Shown one piece after another: positions 25,453-34,107 of a stretch of 64,000 nucleotides of DNA. The stretch lies in NCBI RefSeq assembly GCF_004342225.1, contig NZ_SMAR01000024.1:1-64000 (forward strand), written 5' to 3'. The notes beneath the pieces were generated by a model that made no database searches, was not told where the DNA came from, and was given only the letters and a program-made list of their open reading frames with translations. The translations under genes were made by a program, and so were the position numbers. Position 1 is the first letter of the stretch, and each line of letters opens with the position of its first letter. This stretch comes from Martelella mediterranea. GTDB taxonomy: Bacteria > Pseudomonadota > Alphaproteobacteria > Rhizobiales > Rhizobiaceae.

Positions 25453-25995
25453 TTATTTGACCAGAAGTTTTTCAAGCATCTGCAGGACAACGACGATGTT
25501 GATCGCCAACGTCCCTGCGACGAGGTGGACAATCCCGCGTCCCGTGTCGCCGACTTGTCCGCCGTTGCCGGCGCGGGCGAGCAGGAACAGACCCCGTACA
25601 AATCCGAGAAGGCCGATAAATTGCGCGAAACGAACCAGAGCAATAACGGCTCTCTGGCTCATTTCAGCGGAAAGCGGCTTGGTGATTTCGGGCGCGTAGG
25701 TGAATACCTGTTCCGCCGACACGCTCTCGGATTGCAAGAAGAAGCTCATCAGGAATGCCCCGATGACCGTCGACAGCGAAATCAGAAGTGAGCCGACGAA
25801 GAACAGAACCAGCGGACCGGTGTATGAGCCAGACGCCGCGCCCCCAATACTACGGAGCTCGTGGGCTGAGGCCATGCCGACGATCGAGCGCGCCACGAAA
25901 ACAAGACCCACCAAAAAGCAGGTGCCTGCGACCAACGCCTGCAAGGGGGCAATGATCGCGACACCGCGCTCCAGAAGCTGGACAAAACTATCCAT
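25453..25995 (-). CDS. IcmC/DotE/TraQ-like membrane protein
   Basis: About 180 residues with four hydrophobic segments (about 15-40, 62-88, 115-135, 152-172) and a periplasmic loop containing SESVSAEQVFTYAPEIT. This matches the topology of the IcmC/DotE and TraQ proteins, which are paralogues of IcmD and DotV. Position between the DotF-like gene and icmD agrees with R64 traP-traQ-traR. Confidence 0.72.
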   Translation of the reverse strand: MDSFVQLLERGVAIIAPLQALVAGTCFLVGLVFVARSIVGMASAHELRSIGGAASGSYTGPLVLFFVGSLLISLSTVIGAFLMSFFLQSESVSAEQVFTYAPEITKPLSAEMSQRAVIALVRFAQFIGLLGFVRGLFLLARAGNGGQVGDTGRGIVHLVAGTLAINIVVVLQMLEKLLVK

Positions 25996-26003
25996 AGCCC
26001 GCC

Positions 26004-26525
26004 CTATTCCGCACTATCCCCGTCCGGGGCCGGCATGGCGACGACCGGATGGGTTACAATCTCGTGCTTTACGCCAACGCCGCCATTTGCGGCCTCAAAG
26101 CCAAGAGGCCCGCCGGTGCCCTGGAGCGTGACCAGTTCGTTCAGGATAAACTCGTCCTGCTTCTTCAGCTCATTCACATGACCGATAATGCGCTCAAGGA
26201 CGCCGTTCCTGGCGGTCAGCGTGTTCAGTTGCTGTACCAGGTCAGCCTGCGCGGTTTTTAGCCGTTGTACCTCTGAATGTAGCTCTGAGACCTGCACCGA
26301 TGTTGCATCGGAGACCCGACCTGATTTGACCGCCTTTGGTTGACCCAAAAACAGGTAGAGGTTGACCGCCGACACGGCCACAGCGACCACGATCGCCATG
26401 AAAACAAGCGATTTAGGGCCAATTTTCAGCAAATTAGGGTTGCGTCGATACGATTCGTGTTCGTATAACTCAATTTGATTTGTCACGAGAGCCCCCGATG
26501 AGGTCTGATTTTTCCCCGAAATCAC
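26004..26525 (-). CDS. DotF/IcmG/TraP-like bitopic membrane protein with coiled coil
   Basis: About 173 residues from a GTG at 26525; a second GTG at 26486 (VTNQIELYEH) is an alternative. One membrane helix at about 39-60 followed by a coiled-coil-prone region (about 78-130) and a Gly/Pro-rich tail. That is the layout of IcmG/DotF and TraP, which bind the core complex. First gene of the ten-gene minus-strand operon. The bases between it and the divergent gene at 26631 must hold both promoters. Confidence 0.65.
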   Translation of the reverse strand: MISGKNQTSSGALVTNQIELYEHESYRRNPNLLKIGPKSLVFMAIVVAVAVSAVNLYLFLGQPKAVKSGRVSDATSVQVSELHSEVQRLKTAQADLVQQLNTLTARNGVLERIIGHVNELKKQDEFILNELVTLQGTGGPLGFEAANGGVGVKHEIVTHPVVAMPAPDGDSAE

Positions 26526-26630
26526 CCGTCTTCCAAGGGGACTTCACAGCTCCAATGTCTTGATGTATTACAGGCTCACGCCATTCAATGCAACATTGAC
26601 AGGAACAAATTAGCACCGGGGGCCTCCTTA
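26526..26630. promoter_or_regulatory. Divergent promoter region between the two T4SS operons
   Basis: 105 bases separate the GTG start of the minus-strand operon from the plus-strand ATG at 26631. A TTGACA occurs on the plus strand at 26596-26601, but no good -10 follows at 17 bases (the region is G-rich), so promoter assignment is weak. No strong inverted repeat is visible. Both halves of the mating channel are therefore probably controlled from this one interval. Confidence 0.45.
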
Positions 26631-27767
26631 ATGTTCAAACGCAAGTCGGCGCTTTCTACGTCCGTCCTTTTCCCCGCCGCCTTACTCGGCCTGTGGCCAC
26701 TCGGGGCGATCGCCGAAAACGTGACTCAGGCCGACATCGATCTGCCCTGGCAGACCACCTTTGTCGGTTGCAGCACATCAGCAGCACCTTTCATCGAGAA
26801 CCAGCTCAACCTTTACGGCGCGCGCCCGTTGATGAAGGTCGGTGGTATGCAGGCATGGGCTGTGCCGCAGGGTGACGGCACAGAGAAATTTGCGCTGACA
26901 ACCGAGGACGGACTGACGATCTTCGGCTCGGTCGTCGGGCCGCAAGGCGAGGACATTTCCGGCGCGTTGCTGTCGACCAGGCCTAATACCGTTTCACTGG
27001 AAACCGCCAACACTCCCTCTTCTTCACGGCCCCCTTCACCGAAGGTCGCCAACGAGGAGCCCGCTGCATCGAACCCCAGCGCTCTCGAACCCCCCGGTCG
27101 GTTGACCGAGGCAGTTCCTGCGGAAGCGGAACCTGTCAAAGCACCGTCTTCGGATGTAGTTGAACCGAGCTACGATGCCACGCGGGCCGCATCGGCCGAT
27201 CAGGTTGAGGCAAGCAAACCGCCCAAACTGGCGTCGGTGGGCTCTCAAAATACACCAGACATTCCGATCGCCCAGACTTTGGATGAGCTGGTGCAGCAGG
27301 CCCATGATTTCAGCGCGTGGTTTCCGGTCGGCAATCCAAAGCCCGACGCACCGACCTTTTTCCTGCTTGCCGATCCCACGTGCCCGCATTGTGCATGGTC
27401 GATCGATTCAATGAAACCGCTCATCCAGAACGGCGATATCGACCTGCGCATCATTCTTGCCCCGATCCTCAGCGAGGCGGCTTTCAATGTCTCTGCGGCC
27501 ATCCTTCAGTCGGACAATGTCGGCACGGTTTTCTTGAAAAATGAGTATGCCGCGACTTCAAGCGTTGGTGGCCAAAAGGTTGCTGCGATCGCTTCCGACA
27601 AAATCGACGATCAGACGGCTGATATTCTGCGCAGAAACGTGTTGTGGATGCGCCAGAACGGGATCAAGGGTGTTCCCTTTTTCATTTACAAGACACCCGA
27701 GGGCGGACAGTTCGCTTTTGGCAACCTCACCCAACAAGCGCTCGATACAGCGCTCACAATGGAGTGA
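26631..27767 (+). CDS. DsbC/DsbG-like thioredoxin-fold protein of the T4SS (CPHC)
   Basis: 378 residues. Signal peptide ending AIAENV, an N-terminal domain of about 100 residues containing VGCSTS, a low-complexity Pro/Ser/Ala/Glu linker (about 120-210), and a thioredoxin domain with redox CPHC at 251-254 and the cis-proline loop GVPFF at about 347-351. It probably forms or isomerises disulfides in cysteine-containing T4SS parts, like TrbB of F or TraB-linked Dsb proteins. It begins the plus-strand operon with dotI, dotH, dotG and icmT. Confidence 0.82.
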   Translation: MFKRKSALSTSVLFPAALLGLWPLGAIAENVTQADIDLPWQTTFVGCSTSAAPFIENQLNLYGARPLMKVGGMQAWAVPQGDGTEKFALTTEDGLTIFGSVVGPQGEDISGALLSTRPNTVSLETANTPSSSRPPSPKVANEEPAASNPSALEPPGRLTEAVPAEAEPVKAPSSDVVEPSYDATRAASADQVEASKPPKLASVGSQNTPDIPIAQTLDELVQQAHDFSAWFPVGNPKPDAPTFFLLADPTCPHCAWSIDSMKPLIQNGDIDLRIILAPILSEAAFNVSAAILQSDNVGTVFLKNEYAATSSVGGQKVAAIASDKIDDQTADILRRNVLWMRQNGIKGVPFFIYKTPEGGQFAFGNLTQQALDTALTME

Positions 27768-27770
27768 GGC

Positions 27771-28412
27771 ATGAGCGAGCAATCCTACGGCGCACTCGAA
27801 ACCGTCATGAAGCGCACACAGACGTATCGGACGGCTTTCCGGGTGATGTCGGTAATCAGCTGTGCGCTTCTGGTCACAACCGTCGTTTCGGTGGGCGCAG
27901 CGGCCTACCTTGCCACCCATCGGCCCGAGCCCCGCTACTTTGCGACAACAACCAACGGCCAAATCTTGCCATTGGTGGCGTTGGATAAACCGCACCTCAA
28001 TGCAAACGAAGTCGCCAACTTCGCCACCCAGGCCGTTACCGCAGCGCTGACCTACTCCTTCACCAATTATCGCGCCGACCTCACAGCCGTGCAGAAGTAT
28101 TTCACGCAGCCCGCCGGATGGAACTCGTTCATCGACGCTCTCGACAAGAGCGGTCAGCTCGAAATGGTGAAGGAGCGCAGGCTGAATACCACGGCGGTTG
28201 CTCAAGACGCAGTGATCCTTTCACAGGGGCCAAACGCTCGTGGCGTCTATCAGTGGGTCGTGCAGATTCCGCTCCGCATCACCTATGAATCCGCAAGTGA
28301 AGTATCGGGGCAGGATCTTCTTGTGACAGTTACCATCAATCGGATGGAAACCTATCAGACCCCTGAAGCCGTCGCGATCAACCGCTTTATCGCAGCGCGT
28401 GGAGGCGCCTAA
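27771..28412 (+). CDS. dotI: DotI/IcmL/TraM-like inner-membrane protein
   Basis: About 213 residues. A short cytoplasmic N-terminus, one membrane helix (about 24-46) and a periplasmic NTF2-like/VirB8-like domain beginning at about residue 75 (NEVANFATQAVTAALTYSFTNYRADL), the IcmL/DotI hallmark. It links DotO/DotB-driven inner complex to the core. Four bases after the redox protein stop; stop overlaps the next start. Confidence 0.9.
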   Translation: MSEQSYGALETVMKRTQTYRTAFRVMSVISCALLVTTVVSVGAAAYLATHRPEPRYFATTTNGQILPLVALDKPHLNANEVANFATQAVTAALTYSFTNYRADLTAVQKYFTQPAGWNSFIDALDKSGQLEMVKERRLNTTAVAQDAVILSQGPNARGVYQWVVQIPLRITYESASEVSGQDLLVTVTINRMETYQTPEAVAINRFIAARGGA

Positions 28413-29431
28413 TGACAATGCGTACCTCAGGCGCCGTTCTATGCGTTCTACTAATGACCACGGCACCTGCTCTCGCGCAGGACGCGCCGAGCGGACTTGC
28501 CCAGGCGGCTGCACAAGGCACGCAGCGCGCCGAACAGATTAATCAGCAGCAAGCCGACCAGCAACAATACGAGCAGCCCGACAGCGAGTTTCCTGTCATT
28601 GGGTCAGACCACCTACTCAAGTCGCTCGATGAGTTGGACCGCCCGCTTTCGCCGGAAGAAATCACGGCTTACGGCGCGGCAGTTCAATCTCAAATGCCGA
28701 TGACCCCCGAGTTGATCCGCGACTACAAGCGTCGGGTGAATGAAAGCCAGAAAGCCGCAGCTCAACCCGCGACCGGCTTTCGGCCGAAGGCGATCTCTGA
28801 TCAGGTTCAGGTTTCGCTCGAGGCAGCCGCCCAAACCACCGCGATCAAAACCTCACCCGGAACGATCTCCAACCTCGCCTTCTTTGACCGCACCGGAAAG
28901 GCTTGGCCCATTGCCAGCTATGGCGTCGGTCGCCCCAATGCGTTTCAGGTCTATGCGATGCAGGAGGGGAGCAATCAGCTCATGATCACGCCGCTTCTTC
29001 CGCATGCCTTTACAAACCTGACCGTTTCTCTGGTCGGTGAGGACCGGCCATTAATCATCGACGTCGAAACAAACGAAAAGGTCACCCAATATCGGCGCGA
29101 CTATCAGGTCGACGGTCTTGGCCCGAACGCGCATGTTTCCACGGCCGTCAGCGCTCCGCCGAGCCGCGCCTCCAACCAGGTCATGATGGCGTTCGTCCAA
29201 GGCGCCGGCATTCCACAAAACGCCACGAGGCTTTCCACGGACGAACCGTCCGTATCGGCATGGCGATACGGAAAGGATCTCTACATCCGCACGACCAGCA
29301 CGCTGCTTTCACCATCCTGGACTGAAAGCCAGACCGGTCCTGGCTCGGTGCACGCCTACAAGCTCAAACCGACGCCCGTTGCACTGATCTCGTCCGATGG
29401 CTCTGTCAAGAAAGTGAGAATTTTCCAATGA
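28412..29431 (+). CDS. dotH: DotH/IcmK/TraN-like outer-membrane core component
   Basis: 339 residues with a signal peptide ending ALAQ, a Gln-rich N-terminal region (about 30-65), and a C-terminal beta domain containing DRTGKAWPIASYGVGRPNAF and LTVSLVGEDRPLIIDVE, equivalent to VirB9-like/DotH folds. Needs DotC and DotD for outer-membrane localisation, and those genes are present at 5819-7233. Start overlaps dotI; stop overlaps dotG (ATGA, 29428-29431). Confidence 0.9.
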   Translation: MTMRTSGAVLCVLLMTTAPALAQDAPSGLAQAAAQGTQRAEQINQQQADQQQYEQPDSEFPVIGSDHLLKSLDELDRPLSPEEITAYGAAVQSQMPMTPELIRDYKRRVNESQKAAAQPATGFRPKAISDQVQVSLEAAAQTTAIKTSPGTISNLAFFDRTGKAWPIASYGVGRPNAFQVYAMQEGSNQLMITPLLPHAFTNLTVSLVGEDRPLIIDVETNEKVTQYRRDYQVDGLGPNAHVSTAVSAPPSRASNQVMMAFVQGAGIPQNATRLSTDEPSVSAWRYGKDLYIRTTSTLLSPSWTESQTGPGSVHAYKLKPTPVALISSDGSVKKVRIFQ

Positions 29432-30720
29432 CCGATGCAGAAAACCGATCTGACGAGAACCACAACAACCCCGACACCAGCGAAACGCACCAGGCCGCGC
29501 CGGAAGTCGAAACGGAATCGCCCATGAACGATGAACGGCGTTCCACGATTGATCGGAGCGCGCAGCGCAACAATCGCATTGTCTACGGCGGCATCCTGGT
29601 GATCGCGGTGGGTCTTGGTTTCGTGCTGTGGCAGAGTTATTCGTCTTCGCCCGTTCCATCGTCGAGCGTTGCACGCCCACCGAATGTCGAGAGTACGCCC
29701 GGCGGCGAACAGCAAGGACGGTCAGAGCGCTACCAGAATACGCTCGATCAGTCGAACGAGGCCGGTGCCAAGAGTGCTTTCGAAAACGACGAAAGCTTCA
29801 TCGCGACACCTGACGAAGCCATGCGGTCGATCGACACGATTGGGCAGAAGAAAGATCCGCCGCCGGTCAAACGACCCGTCGCGCCCGCCAATGTCATTGA
29901 GCGTCGCGACCAGCCTGTTGAGTACCGAACCGCCGATCGGCGGCAGCCCCCCAAACCGCAGACTGACTATCGACGCATCGATCAGCTTGCGAGCGCCATG
30001 AGCGCACAACAGCAAGGATTGCTTCAGTCATGGCAGCCTGTGGCCTCACAGGCAACGGTTGTCATTGAACAGGACCTGTATACGCCGCCTGAACCGCTCA
30101 CGGCCAGCAATGGACAGGGCGGTGGCAATGGTTCCGTCCAGTCGTCCGGAGCTTCGTCGGTTCAAACCTATGCGGTCGCTGGCGATACGGTCATGGCGCG
30201 CATCCAGAACGCTTCCGATTCCGATACGCCCGGACCGGTGATCGCCGAGATCATCAATGGCCCCCTTGATGGCGCCCGCGCCATTGGCGCTTTTGAGGTG
30301 AACAAGACGCAGAGCGCGCTCGTCATCCAGTTCGATCGGATCGTGATGCCCGATGGCGCAAACTACGACACCAGCGCCTACGCGATCGATGCACAGCAGT
30401 CGACCATCGCCGTGAAAACAGACATCGATCGTCGTTATTTTCAGCGCTACGGCGGTAAACTGGCGGCCGCGTTCATATCCGGTCTGAGCGGCTCTCTGTC
30501 TCAACCGCAACAGCAATATGTTGGCATTTCCGACAATATTGGCTCCATCATCACCAACAAGCCGACGGTGAACGAAAGCATCTATGCCGGCTTCGCCGCA
30601 GCTGGCGACGCCATTTCCAGCGACCTCAACAACAACGCGCCGAACGGACCCCTGGTCAAGGTTCGGGCCGGTCAAATGATCGGCATCCTGTTCCTTGAAA
30701 ATGTCGGGGTGGCGAACTGA
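29428..30720 (+). CDS. dotG: DotG/IcmE/TraO-like core channel protein (VirB10 class)
   Basis: 430 residues. Acidic N-terminus, one membrane helix (about 51-68), a Pro-rich spacer, and a C-terminal VirB10-like domain (about 245-430) with GDTVMARIQNASDSDTPGPVIAEI, DRIVMPDG and VRAGQMIGILFLENV. It spans both membranes. It is much shorter than Legionella DotG because the central pentapeptide-like repeats are absent, as in IncI TraO. Stop overlaps the icmT start (TGATG at 30718-30722). Confidence 0.92.
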   Translation: MTDAENRSDENHNNPDTSETHQAAPEVETESPMNDERRSTIDRSAQRNNRIVYGGILVIAVGLGFVLWQSYSSSPVPSSSVARPPNVESTPGGEQQGRSERYQNTLDQSNEAGAKSAFENDESFIATPDEAMRSIDTIGQKKDPPPVKRPVAPANVIERRDQPVEYRTADRRQPPKPQTDYRRIDQLASAMSAQQQGLLQSWQPVASQATVVIEQDLYTPPEPLTASNGQGGGNGSVQSSGASSVQTYAVAGDTVMARIQNASDSDTPGPVIAEIINGPLDGARAIGAFEVNKTQSALVIQFDRIVMPDGANYDTSAYAIDAQQSTIAVKTDIDRRYFQRYGGKLAAAFISGLSGSLSQPQQQYVGISDNIGSIITNKPTVNESIYAGFAAAGDAISSDLNNNAPNGPLVKVRAGQMIGILFLENVGVAN

Positions 30721-31040
30721 TGGCGGAAAGCAGCTTCAACATCTATGGCACGCCGATTTACTGGCGGGAAACAGTGCGAACGCCGCGCCTGCTTATCTTC
30801 GATGCGCGCCTGATATTCTTCTTCCTGCTTTTGACATTGCACCTGCGGCTATGGACCTTCATCGCTCTGCTCCTCGCGTGTTGCGCGTTCTGGCTCATCG
30901 AGCGCTATGGGTACGCTTTCCCGAATGCACTGAGGGCCATTCGCAGTCTTGTTGCTGGCCGCCAACGTCCCGCCCTGCCCGGCTACAGATACCGGTCAAT
31001 GATCGACTACGGTTTTGAGACGCGTGAGGTTCAGGGATGA
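30720..31040 (+). CDS. icmT: IcmT/TraK-like small membrane protein
   Basis: About 106 residues. N-terminal YWRETVRTPRLLIFDARL and two closely spaced membrane segments (about 29-62), then ERYGYAFPNALRAIRS, the conserved IcmT/TraK pattern. Overlaps dotG by one base. It closes the recognisable plus-strand T4SS operon. Confidence 0.88.
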   Translation: MAESSFNIYGTPIYWRETVRTPRLLIFDARLIFFFLLLTLHLRLWTFIALLLACCAFWLIERYGYAFPNALRAIRSLVAGRQRPALPGYRYRSMIDYGFETREVQG

Positions 31041-31243
31041 GCATAGCGCGAACAAACACAGCCAAAGCTCCCGTCTGCGCATGTGTGCTCTCGGAAGGCA
31101 TTGCCGGCGGCAGCGCAATTCGCGCTGGGGGTGGCGACTATCGCCTGATCAACACGAGACAGAACCAGTTGGCGGATGCCGCTGAATCTACTTTGGCTTC
31201 GGTGAAGTCAAACTCAGCGCGACAAAAAGGAGAGACAATTTGA
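31037..31243 (+). CDS. Small open frame coupled to icmT, uncertain
   Basis: 68 residues, start overlapping the icmT stop as ATGA, which favours translation. Two N-terminal cysteines (CACVL) in a weakly hydrophobic stretch; otherwise no domain. It ends where the antisense-RNA-like leader of the orphan repC begins. It could be a tra gene remnant. Protein-likeness is modest. Confidence 0.35.
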   Translation: MSIARTNTAKAPVCACVLSEGIAGGSAIRAGGGDYRLINTRQNQLADAAESTLASVKSNSARQKGETI

Positions 31244-31245
31244 GG

Positions 31246-31345
31246 TAGCCTCAAAACGACAAAGCCCCGCGCGGCTGCAACCGGCGGGGGCTTGGTGCTA
31301 AAAATAGCCAAGATGTTGATAGGCTCTTTTTAGCATTCACCCGAC
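31246..31345 (-). ncRNA. Possible repC counter-transcribed RNA (ctRNA) with terminator
   Basis: Upstream of the orphan repC, read on the minus strand, a 14-base inverted repeat (31335-31322 with 31309-31296, one mismatch) is followed by a GC-rich hairpin AAGCCCC/GGGGCTT (31293-31262) and a T-rich run TTTGTCGTTTT. This is the hairpin-plus-terminator shape of the antisense RNAs that control repC in repABC plasmids. I could not identify its promoter with confidence. Confidence 0.4.
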
Positions 31346-31425
31346 ATCGTAGGCAAGAGGAAAAACGCAGTTTCTGCGCACGATACCCCTTTGCCTGCTT
31401 CCTGCTCGAAAGCAAGGAAAGCGGA

Positions 31426-32718
31426 ATGTTAAAATCATCGACCGGGTGGCGAAAACAGACACCCGAGCGTGCCTATTTTTCCGATCTCGCGGCCAAGGCC
31501 CCGATCGGAGACCATAGCCGCGCCGAAATCAGGCGGCTCCTGAACCGCATACGTCCCGTTCTGAAAACGAACACCACGCAGATGCTGCTCCTCAATATCC
31601 TGTTCGACGCCACCTATGACCAGGACTGGAAAAACGGATCTCAGCCGATCGTTTGGCTGTCCAACGAGGCCATGGCCCGCCAGCTCAATATCAGCATCAA
31701 CGCGACACGCGCCGCGCTACGGTCACTGACCGACATGGGCATCATCTCGCATCACGACAGCGCCAATTGTCGGCGATCCGGCCAGCGCGATCGTTCCGGC
31801 CGCATCGTTCACGCCCACGGCATCAGCCTCGCTTTGCTCGAAGCGCGGTTTGATGAGCTGACAGCGAAAGCCGACAGGTACGACCTGGACAATCAGCGCC
31901 GCCGCGTCCTCCGCAACGACATTACGTCGCTCCGGCGCGATATCATGGCAACGCTCGAAATCGCCAAGGAGACGGTCAAGCCGTCGCGCTGGCATTCAAT
32001 TGCCCAGCGCTTCGACCAGCTCAGGGCCTTTCTCGGAAAGATCGGCCGCGCCAGCGTCGAGCATCTGGAGCGGATGCACCGCGATTTCGAACGCCTCAGG
32101 AAGGCGCTCAATGCCCTCGTCATGAGTGACTTGGACAAGAAAACTGACACCAAGGCGTCATCTGACGGACACCTATTAGAACCTACAACCCAACCTGAAA
32201 TCGTATCTTGTAATGAGAAACGGAGTTGCGCTGACGCGCAACACTCAGCTTTGAAGACTGACAGCGCCTACGGCGCTGAAAGAATGGCTCTTGAAAATGA
32301 GCCTCGGCAAGTTGAGGGGCATGAGCAACCCGAAAAATCAGTGAAATCCGGCCGACGGATAGATCTACGAACCGTGCTGACGGCATGCCCGATCATCACC
32401 GAGCTTTCCGCCGAACCGCTGCGAAGCTGGCGCGATCTCGACGCATACGCGGCTGAACTTCGCCCCATGCTCGGCGTGTCGGCCCAGGCGTGGGCAGAAA
32501 TGCGACAGGTCGCAGGGCAAGGGCTCGCTGCGCTCGCCCTCGCCATTACCGCCCAAAAACAAGCCGACGGCGAGGTGAGTTCGCCGGGAGGCTATATCCG
32601 GGGCATGACCCGGAAGGCCAAATCCGGCGATTTGCATCTCGAAAAATCCTTGCACGGGCTGCTCGCTCGGAAATTGGCCGTGCGCGCGTCTCAGCCGGGC
32701 GCCGAGCTGTTCCATTAG
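31426..32718 (+). CDS. repC: Orphan RepC replication initiator
   Basis: 430 residues. Contains the RepC N-terminal pattern RPVLKTNTTQMLLLNILFDATYDQDW and a DNA-binding core QPIVWLSNEAMARQLNISINATRAALRSLTDMGIISHHDSANCRR. The C-terminal end SPGGYIRGMTRKAKSGDLHLEKSLHGL is also typical. No repA or repB adjoins it. RBS AAGGAAAGCGGA. In repABC plasmids RepC initiates replication from an origin inside its own coding sequence, so this gene could be a second, repAB-independent replicon. Confidence 0.92.
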   Translation: MLKSSTGWRKQTPERAYFSDLAAKAPIGDHSRAEIRRLLNRIRPVLKTNTTQMLLLNILFDATYDQDWKNGSQPIVWLSNEAMARQLNISINATRAALRSLTDMGIISHHDSANCRRSGQRDRSGRIVHAHGISLALLEARFDELTAKADRYDLDNQRRRVLRNDITSLRRDIMATLEIAKETVKPSRWHSIAQRFDQLRAFLGKIGRASVEHLERMHRDFERLRKALNALVMSDLDKKTDTKASSDGHLLEPTTQPEIVSCNEKRSCADAQHSALKTDSAYGAERMALENEPRQVEGHEQPEKSVKSGRRIDLRTVLTACPIITELSAEPLRSWRDLDAYAAELRPMLGVSAQAWAEMRQVAGQGLAALALAITAQKQADGEVSSPGGYIRGMTRKAKSGDLHLEKSLHGLLARKLAVRASQPGAELFH

Positions 32719-32743
32719 AGGTTTAGGAGGCTGAAAACCTGAC

Positions 32744-33256
32744 ATGAAACGCATGCGATCCAAATTGTTGCTCGGTCTTGCCGGGGCCATCGCAATTATC
32801 GCCGCTGTTCCGGAGTCCGGAAGCTTCCTTCGGTCCATTGGCATTTCCAAATCGGTCCTTCGGGAGATCGGTCGAGAGGCGGATCGATATGCCAAGCAAA
32901 CGATAATGGTCACCAGCGCTGGCCAAATCTATGTTTACGACGGGGATACCATCAAAATTGGTGGTCAGAGGATGCGATTGCTCGATATCGACACGCCCGA
33001 AATTTCAAAGCCGCGATGTAGCTACGAGGAAAAGGTTGGTTATGAAGCCCGCGACAGGTTGCGAGAGCTGATCGGCAAGGCCGGGACCGTCGAAATCATC
33101 GAAAGCGGGACCACCGACAAATACGGTCGGAATCTGATACATGTCGAGATCGATGGTCGCGACGTCGGGAAAATCCTTGTCAGCGAGGGACTTGCTTTGC
33201 GTTATCGGGGCGGTTCGGTCGCCTGGAACGAGCGAAAGCGCCATTGGTGCGGGTGA
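32744..33256 (+). CDS. Secreted or membrane-anchored staphylococcal-nuclease-like protein
   Basis: About 170 residues with a hydrophobic N-terminus (residues 7-22) that may anchor or export it. SNase-domain active-site residues are visible: YDGDT (D66/D68), R78, the DIDTPE region (D83, E86) and GR (R129, in KYGRNL). Plasmid-borne members of this family are found beside transfer or replication genes and may trim DNA or RNA; function here is unknown. 26 bases after repC. Confidence 0.85.
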   Translation: MKRMRSKLLLGLAGAIAIIAAVPESGSFLRSIGISKSVLREIGREADRYAKQTIMVTSAGQIYVYDGDTIKIGGQRMRLLDIDTPEISKPRCSYEEKVGYEARDRLRELIGKAGTVEIIESGTTDKYGRNLIHVEIDGRDVGKILVSEGLALRYRGGSVAWNERKRHWCG

Positions 33257-33543
33257 TCTGTTTGAATATATGAAATCGATGCCGCCGGCGATGACGGCGA
33301 TGAAGTCTGTATCGGAGGCGATGGTGGTATATTTTTGCGTTGGTCAGCATCAAGGGTAATGGATTTCAACTGACCAAGAATTGTCATCATGCGAAATCTT
33401 GGCCGTTCGGCCGATGGCCGACCGCGCTCTATGCCTGCGGCACGAAGCCGCCCAAAGGCCGTCTTCGCCCATGCGGGTCACGATCGCTCGTCCAAAAACC
33501 TATCTCGAATTCCGATGAAGGTTCATAGTGTTTTGTAAAAGAT
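33257..33543. other. Non-coding stretch between the nuclease gene and an interrupted gene
   Basis: I see no credible gene. The base composition falls from GC-rich to AT-rich near 33540, marking the edge of the low-GC interrupted gene that follows. Confidence 0.45.
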
Positions 33544-34003
33544 CTAGATAAGTAAAGGAATTTCTCGACGCGGAGATTTATCAAAAAGAATCTCTTCAAC
33601 ACTCAATGACATCCATGAACCTCTATCTTCGTTTGTACCGGGTATAATTCCATTAAAGAAATCTTCTATACAATATAAAAAATCTCTAAGTTGTGTTATA
33701 TAAGTGATAAAATCGCGTTTGGCATCCGGATCGAAAGCAATCATAGATTTATTGTATAGGTATTCGATACCAAAACCCATCATTTCATCCAATATGGTGC
33801 ATTTAGCCGTTTTAAACACCAGTGAACGTATGTTCGGGTTACGCTCTCCGCCGTCAATAACATTGGTCAACAGTGCTTGAGTAAAATGGCCTTTGGGTTG
33901 CGTGTCGAATACACTTGAGAGCGCGATTTGCTCCCCGTCGAGAAATAGAGCTCCGCCAGCGATATCTTCCAAGCTGATTTCATCGGTTACCATGTATCCT
34001 TTA
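33544..34003 (-). pseudogene. 3' half of a hypothetical gene interrupted by the mer transposon
   Basis: The minus-strand frame ending at 33544 codes for the C-terminal half of the interrupted protein (for example SLEDIAGGALFLDGEQIALSS, FDPDAKRDFITYITQLRDF). Together with 40679-41094 it rejoins without a frame break when the transposon and one TTTATAAA copy are removed (see the finding on this gene). Low GC and AT-rich codons differ from the rest of the plasmid. Family not recognised. Confidence 0.8.
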
Positions 34004-34011
34004 TTTATAAA
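34004..34011. repeat. Left copy of the mer transposon target duplication (TTTATAAA)
   Basis: TTTATAAA here and at 40679-40686 flank the inverted repeats of the transposon. Eight bases is the duplication length of ISL3-family elements. Confidence 0.92.
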
Positions 34012-34107
34012 GGGTATCCGGATTATCTGGTTGGTATGCGAGAGCTAAAGGTGGCCGACAAACTCAATCCACAACGGATTAGCTGGTTGATGGCTCGCTG
34101 AGTACGC

